A DNA stretch of 64,000 nucleotides from Acetobacteraceae bacterium (GTDB taxonomy: Bacteria > Pseudomonadota > Alphaproteobacteria > Acetobacterales > Acetobacteraceae), in assembly GCA_030041375.1 (NCBI GenBank), contig JASHOA010000051.1, positions 1 through 64,000 of the forward strand, in the 5' to 3' direction. Below the pieces are notes generated by a model. It did not search any database. It was not told the DNA's origin and was given only the letters and a program-made list of their open reading frames with translations. Numbering within the stretch: the stretch's first letter is position 1; every line of letters begins with the position of its first letter. Shown piece by piece: positions 60,444 through 64,000 of the stretch. Position numbers and translations under genes: made by a program.

Positions 60444-60636
60444 CCGGAGTCGGTGCTCGCTGCTCTGCACAATAATTCTATGGCCGGCTGGCCTGCCGGG
60501 GTCAACCTCGAACAGCATCATCGAGCCCAATTGCGGCAAGAATTGTGCCAACATCTTCATCGTCAATCCTGGCTTGACCGGCGCCGTCCGGCCCGCGTTA
60601 ATTTCGGTCGCGTCCCAATCCAGCGAAGGGCACGAC

Positions 60637-62418
60637 ATGCCACCTGCGGCCCGGCGCCGCTTCAGGCTGGTTCTGATCAAGCCATCTCACTACGATGATG
60701 ACGGCTACGTCATCCAGTGGCTGCGTTCGGCCATCCCCTCCAACACGCTGGCTTCCCTGCATGGGCTCGCGCTCGATATTCGTGATCGCCAGGTGCTCGG
60801 CGATGATGTCGAGATCGAGATTTCGGCATTCGATGAGACGAACACGCGTATCCGCCCGAAAAAGATCGCCCGCCGGATCAGGCAAGAGGGTGGGCTCGGC
60901 CTGGTCGCCCTGGTCGGCGTGCAATCCAACCAGTATCCACGGGCGCTGGATATCGCACGGCCGTTGCGCGAGGCCGGGATTCCGGTTGCGATCGGCGGCT
61001 TCCATGTCTCCGGCTGCATGGCCACGCTGCCGGGCATTCAACCGGATCTCCAGACGGCGCTCGATCGCGGTATCTCGCTGTTTGCCGGCGAGGCCGAGGG
61101 CCGGCTGGAGCGGGTGCTGCTCGACGCGCTCGCGGGCAGGCTCGCGCCGATCTACAACTTCATGCAGGATCTGCCGGGGCTCGAAGGGGCGCCACCGCCG
61201 ATCCTGCCGAGCCGGCGGATCAAGCGGACCGGCGGACGGATCACCAGCTTCGATGCCGGCCGCGGCTGCCCGTTCCAGTGTTCGTTCTGCACGATCATCA
61301 ATGTGCAGGGACGCAAATCGCGATATCGTTCCGCTGACGACATAGAAGCGATCGTCAGGCGCAACCTCTCGCAGGGAGTCGACCGTTTCTTCATCACCGA
61401 CGACAATTTCGCGCGCAACCGCAACTGGGAGGCGATCTTCGACCGGCTGATCGCATTGCGGGAAGGGGAAGGCGCCTCGATCCACTTCCTGATCCAGGTG
61501 GACACGCTCTGCCACAAGATCCCGAACTTCGTTGAGAAGGCTGCCCGCGCCGGGGTGACGCGCGTTTTCATCGGCATGGAGAGCATCAACCCGGAAAGCC
61601 TGCTCGCCGCCAAGAAGCGGCAGAACCGAATCTCCGAGTACCGCCGGATGCTGCTCGCGTGGAAGAATGTCGGCTGCTTCACCTATGCGGGCTATATCCT
61701 CGGTTTCCCGGGAGATACGCCGGGGAGCATCGAGCGGGACATCGGCATCATCCAGCGCGAGCTGCCGCTCGATCTCCTTGAATTCTTCTGCCTGACGCCG
61801 CTGCCTGGATCCGAGGACCACAAGCGGCTCTTCACCGCCGGCACGCCAATGGACCCGGACATGAACAAGTATGACCTCGAGCATGTCTGCGCGGGCCATC
61901 CGCTGATGTCGAAGGAGGAATGGGAGCGCGCGTATCGGCTGGCCTGGCGCACCTACTATACGCCAGAACACATGGCGCGCGTGATGCGTCGGGCCGGCGC
62001 CAGCGGAATCAGCCCCGGCAAGATGATGTTCCTGCTGCTCTGGTTCTGGGGCTGTGTCACGCTCGAAAAAATCCACCCGCTCGAGGGCGGGTACCTCAGG
62101 CGCAAGGTGCGCACGGACCGCCGCCCCGGCCTGCCGATCGAGAATCCGCTGCTGTTCTATCCTCGCTACGCCTTCGATCTGATCGCCAAGCACGTGCGGG
62201 TGGTGCGCATGATGCTGCGGCTGGCTGCGGTCAGGCGCGCGATCAAGCGCGACCCGGATCGCCGATCCTACATGGATACCGCGCTCGCGCCGGTCTCGGA
62301 TCAGGAAATGGACGCGCTCGAGATGTTCACCGCAACCGACGCGGCCCGCCACGCGGCGGACAAGGCGAAGCGGGAGCTGGCGCGCGTCCGCGCCGAGGCG
62401 CTGCGTCAGCCCGCATAA
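60637..62418 (+). CDS. B12-binding-type radical SAM protein
   Basis: The 593-residue protein begins with a cobalamin-binding-like domain (LVLIKPSHYDDDGYVIQWLR, GIPVAIGGFHVSGCMATLP). The radical SAM core follows with the cluster motif CPFQCSFC (Cys211, 215, 218), then FFITDDNFARNRNWEAIFDR, TRVFIGMESINPESLLAAKK and YAGYILGFPGDTPGSIERDI. The C-terminal 170 residues are basic and hydrophobic in places. Members perform methylation or rearrangement of lipids, hopanoids or natural products; the substrate is not known. It is transcribed divergently from kdsD, with about 190 bases between them. Confidence 0.83.
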   Translation: MPPAARRRFRLVLIKPSHYDDDGYVIQWLRSAIPSNTLASLHGLALDIRDRQVLGDDVEIEISAFDETNTRIRPKKIARRIRQEGGLGLVALVGVQSNQYPRALDIARPLREAGIPVAIGGFHVSGCMATLPGIQPDLQTALDRGISLFAGEAEGRLERVLLDALAGRLAPIYNFMQDLPGLEGAPPPILPSRRIKRTGGRITSFDAGRGCPFQCSFCTIINVQGRKSRYRSADDIEAIVRRNLSQGVDRFFITDDNFARNRNWEAIFDRLIALREGEGASIHFLIQVDTLCHKIPNFVEKAARAGVTRVFIGMESINPESLLAAKKRQNRISEYRRMLLAWKNVGCFTYAGYILGFPGDTPGSIERDIGIIQRELPLDLLEFFCLTPLPGSEDHKRLFTAGTPMDPDMNKYDLEHVCAGHPLMSKEEWERAYRLAWRTYYTPEHMARVMRRAGASGISPGKMMFLLLWFWGCVTLEKIHPLEGGYLRRKVRTDRRPGLPIENPLLFYPRYAFDLIAKHVRVVRMMLRLAAVRRAIKRDPDRRSYMDTALAPVSDQEMDALEMFTATDAARHAADKAKRELARVRAEALRQPA

Positions 62419-62448
62419 GCGCACGTCCCGCCTGATACGAGGTGCCCT

Positions 62449-63105
62449 TCAGTGGGCGAACAGGTCCGGCTCCTCGTAGCCGAGCAGGTCGAGCACCGCC
62501 CGATCGGGCAGAAAGGCAAAGCATGCCTCGGCCAGCTCGAGCCGGCCCTCGCGCCGGAGCAGCGCCTCGAGCCGCTCCCAGAGCGCGTGCAGGTAGAGGA
62601 CGTCCGAGGCAGCATAGGCGAGCTGTTCGGGGGCCAGCTCCGGGGCACCCCAATCGGAAGTCTGCTGCTGCTTGGCGAGTTCGACGCCGAGCAACTCGCG
62701 GCAAAGCTCCTTCAAGCCGTGACGGTCGGTGAAGGTACGGACGAGCTTGGAGGCGATCTTGGTGCAGCGGACCGGAGCGACCCTGATACCGAGCGCCTTG
62801 GCGAGCACGGCAAGGTCGAAGCGCGCGAAATGGAACAGCTTCACGACCGCGGGATCGCACAACAGGCGCTTGAGATTGGGGCATTCGGCGCCGCGTCCAC
62901 CCAGGCTCTCCGGCACGATCTGCACGAGATGGGCGATTCCATCACCGGACGAAAGCTGCACCAGACAGAGCCGGTCGCGATGCGGGTTCAACCCCATCGT
63001 CTCGGTGTCGACCGCAACCACCGGGCCGAACACGATTCCGTCCGGAAGATCGTTCCGGTGGAGGTGGATGGTCGCATCGGCCTGGAACTGGGTGACGGCT
63101 GCCAC
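62449..63105 (-). CDS. rnd: ribonuclease D
   Basis: This 3'-5' exoribonuclease of the DEDDy type trims tRNA and other small RNA ends. The product has the catalytic Asp/Glu in VVAVDTETMGLNPHRD, the second Asp in FHFARFDLAVLAKALG, and Tyr/Asp in LAYAASDVLYLHALWE. It is only 218 residues and lacks the two C-terminal HRDC domains of E. coli RNase D, as is common for the short alphaproteobacterial form. GTG at 63105 is used because an earlier in-frame start would lie inside the tRNA gene. Confidence 0.87.
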   Translation of the reverse strand: MAAVTQFQADATIHLHRNDLPDGIVFGPVVAVDTETMGLNPHRDRLCLVQLSSGDGIAHLVQIVPESLGGRGAECPNLKRLLCDPAVVKLFHFARFDLAVLAKALGIRVAPVRCTKIASKLVRTFTDRHGLKELCRELLGVELAKQQQTSDWGAPELAPEQLAYAASDVLYLHALWERLEALLRREGRLELAEACFAFLPDRAVLDLLGYEEPDLFAH

Positions 63106-63121
63106 GGATCTGCTGTCGCAA

Positions 63122-63208
63122 TGGTGCCCAGGAGAAGACTCGAACTTCCACGGCCTTGCGGCCACAGGTACCTGAAACCTGCGCGTCTACCAGTTCCGCC
63201 ACCTGGGC
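63122..63208 (-). tRNA. tRNA-Leu (anticodon CAG)
   Basis: On the minus strand the acceptor GCCCAGG pairs with CCTGGGC, and CCA is encoded. The anticodon arm is CAGGT, loop TTCAGGT, ACCTG, giving anticodon CAG. A long variable arm (TGGCCGCAAGGCC) makes it a class II tRNA of 87 bases. The T-loop is TTCGAGT. It ends 16 bases before the rnd start on the same strand. Confidence 0.93.
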
Positions 63209-63338
63209 ACGGACGGCAGGTGCGAGCGGGCGGTCCTGTAACGCCCGGTGAAAGGGCCGTCAACTGAGAGCGGCTTGAGTGAATTCCGACCCCGGCCTAT
63301 GCACGACGACGGCGCTGATCGGACGGAGGCGGGCGGCA

Positions 63339-64000
63339 GTGCGCAAGGTGGCAACTGTATTCGGCGGCTCGGGCTTCATCGGCCGTTATGTCGTGAAGCG
63401 CCTGGCCGCCCAGGACCACATCGTGCGGGTCGCGGTCCGGGACACCGAAGGGGCGCTCTTTCTCAAGCCGATGGGGGTGGTCGGCCAGATCGTGCCGCTC
63501 TACGCGGACCTTGCGCGGCATGACGACGTGGCCCGCGCGGTCGAGGCCGCAGAGATCGTGGTCAACCTGGTCGGCATCCTGGCCGAGAACCGGCCCGGCG
63601 ACTTCCAGCGCATTCACGCCGAAGGCGCCGGCGCCGTCGCGCGCGCGGCCGCCATTGCCGGCACGAGCCAGCTCGTGCACCTCTCCGCGATCGGCGCAGA
63701 TGCGGCGAGCCCGAGCCAATATGCAAAGAGCAAAGCCGCCGGCGAGGAAGCCGTGCGCTCAGCCTTCCCGGGCTCAGTCATCCTCCGCCCCTCGGTCGTG
63801 TTCGGCGCCGAGGACCAGTTCTTCAATCGTTTTGCAGCACTGGCGCAGTTTTTGCCTTTCATGCCGGTGATCTGCGGAGAAACCCGCATGCAGCCGGTCT
63901 ATGTCGGGGATGTTGCGGATGCGGTGATGGCCGCCCTGGAGCGAGCCGACACCACGGGCAATACCTACGAGCTGGGCGGGCCGCATATCTTCACGTTCCG
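63339..64000 (+). CDS. complex I NDUFA9-like NAD-dependent epimerase-fold protein (partial)
   Basis: The frame runs off the right edge after 220 codons. It begins MRKVATVFGGSGFIGRYVVK, the NAD-binding motif, and continues with AEIVVNLVGILAENRPGDFQ, RIHAEGAGAVARAAA, LVHLSAIGADAASPSQYAKS (the degenerate Ser/Tyr/Lys region) and VILRPSVVFGAEDQFFNRF. This is the atypical SDR group that includes the NDUFA9 subunit of complex I and bacterial relatives. GGAGG lies nine bases before the GTG start. The C-terminus is outside the window. Confidence 0.83.
   Translation, partial: MRKVATVFGGSGFIGRYVVKRLAAQDHIVRVAVRDTEGALFLKPMGVVGQIVPLYADLARHDDVARAVEAAEIVVNLVGILAENRPGDFQRIHAEGAGAVARAAAIAGTSQLVHLSAIGADAASPSQYAKSKAAGEEAVRSAFPGSVILRPSVVFGAEDQFFNRFAALAQFLPFMPVICGETRMQPVYVGDVADAVMAALERADTTGNTYELGGPHIFTF

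Overview
The window is GC-rich chromosomal DNA of an alphaproteobacterium. The run kdsD-lptC-lptA-lptB-rpoN-hpf, the run tpiA-secG-pyrG-kdsA-eno-ftsB, the metX-metW pair and the block chorismate mutase-hisC-prephenate dehydrogenase-murJ-trpS fit Acetobacteraceae/Rhodospirillales best. The genus cannot be fixed from the sequence alone. LPS genes (kdsA, kdsD, lptABC, gmhA) show a Gram-negative outer membrane.

Layout. (1) 1-3.8 kb is a graveyard of insertion sequences: remnants of ISAzo13-, ISAs1-, ISL3-, IS630- and IS701-type transposases plus one intact IS110-type transposase. (2) 3.8-6.6 kb continues as an accessory patch that by eye is less GC-rich, with a lipoprotein of unknown function, a decayed acyl-CoA dehydrogenase fragment and an exported hypothetical protein. 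(3) 6.8-10.8 kb is a minus-strand run: a stand-alone elongation factor G gene with a hairpin in its leader, a small hypothetical gene, gmhA and a nucleotide-sugar epimerase. (4) 11.3-20.5 kb is mostly plus-strand metabolism: aroQ, nucleoside hydrolase, a DUF1345 membrane protein, cardiolipin synthase, formate-THF ligase and an aminosugar pair (SIS deaminase/isomerase and NagA). A palindromic MITE-like element lies at 12.7 kb. (5) 20.6-27.5 kb is the minus-strand tpiA-secG-pyrG-kdsA-eno-ftsB cluster, with a macrodomain gene and a small membrane protein gene placed between kdsA and eno.

(6) 28-37 kb is accessory metabolism: two tiny coupled ORFs, a cysteine-cluster protein, two convergent thiamine-diphosphate enzymes, a nu-class GST, a Cys-less thiolase-like protein with a DUF35 partner, a patatin-like lipase and a PaiB-like flavoprotein. 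The thiolase-like/DUF35 pair is bracketed by a perfect 57-bp inverted repeat, the most unusual structure in the window. (7) 37.0-39.9 kb holds one large TPR protein with a hydrolase-like front end. (8) 39.9-44.6 kb is a minus-strand run: VOC protein, aldo/keto reductase, dipeptidase, metW, metX. (9) 44.7-50.2 kb is a plus-strand run for aromatic amino acids and cell wall: chorismate mutase, hisC, tyrA, murJ, trpS. (10) 50.5-53.2 kb has an orphan HsdR-N-like nuclease and an aldehyde dehydrogenase. (11) 53.3-64 kb has cbpM-cbpA, hpf, rpoN, lptB-lptA-lptC-kdsD, a radical SAM protein, rnd, tRNA-Leu(CAG) and the start of an NDUFA9-like gene that runs off the right edge.

Working together, kdsA and kdsD make Kdo precursors, gmhA feeds heptose synthesis, and LptBAC export the finished LPS. 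The SIS protein and NagA recycle aminosugars. The chorismate mutase, HisC-type aminotransferase and prephenate dehydrogenase form a coupled Phe/Tyr branch. No rRNA, CRISPR array, prophage or complete restriction system was seen.
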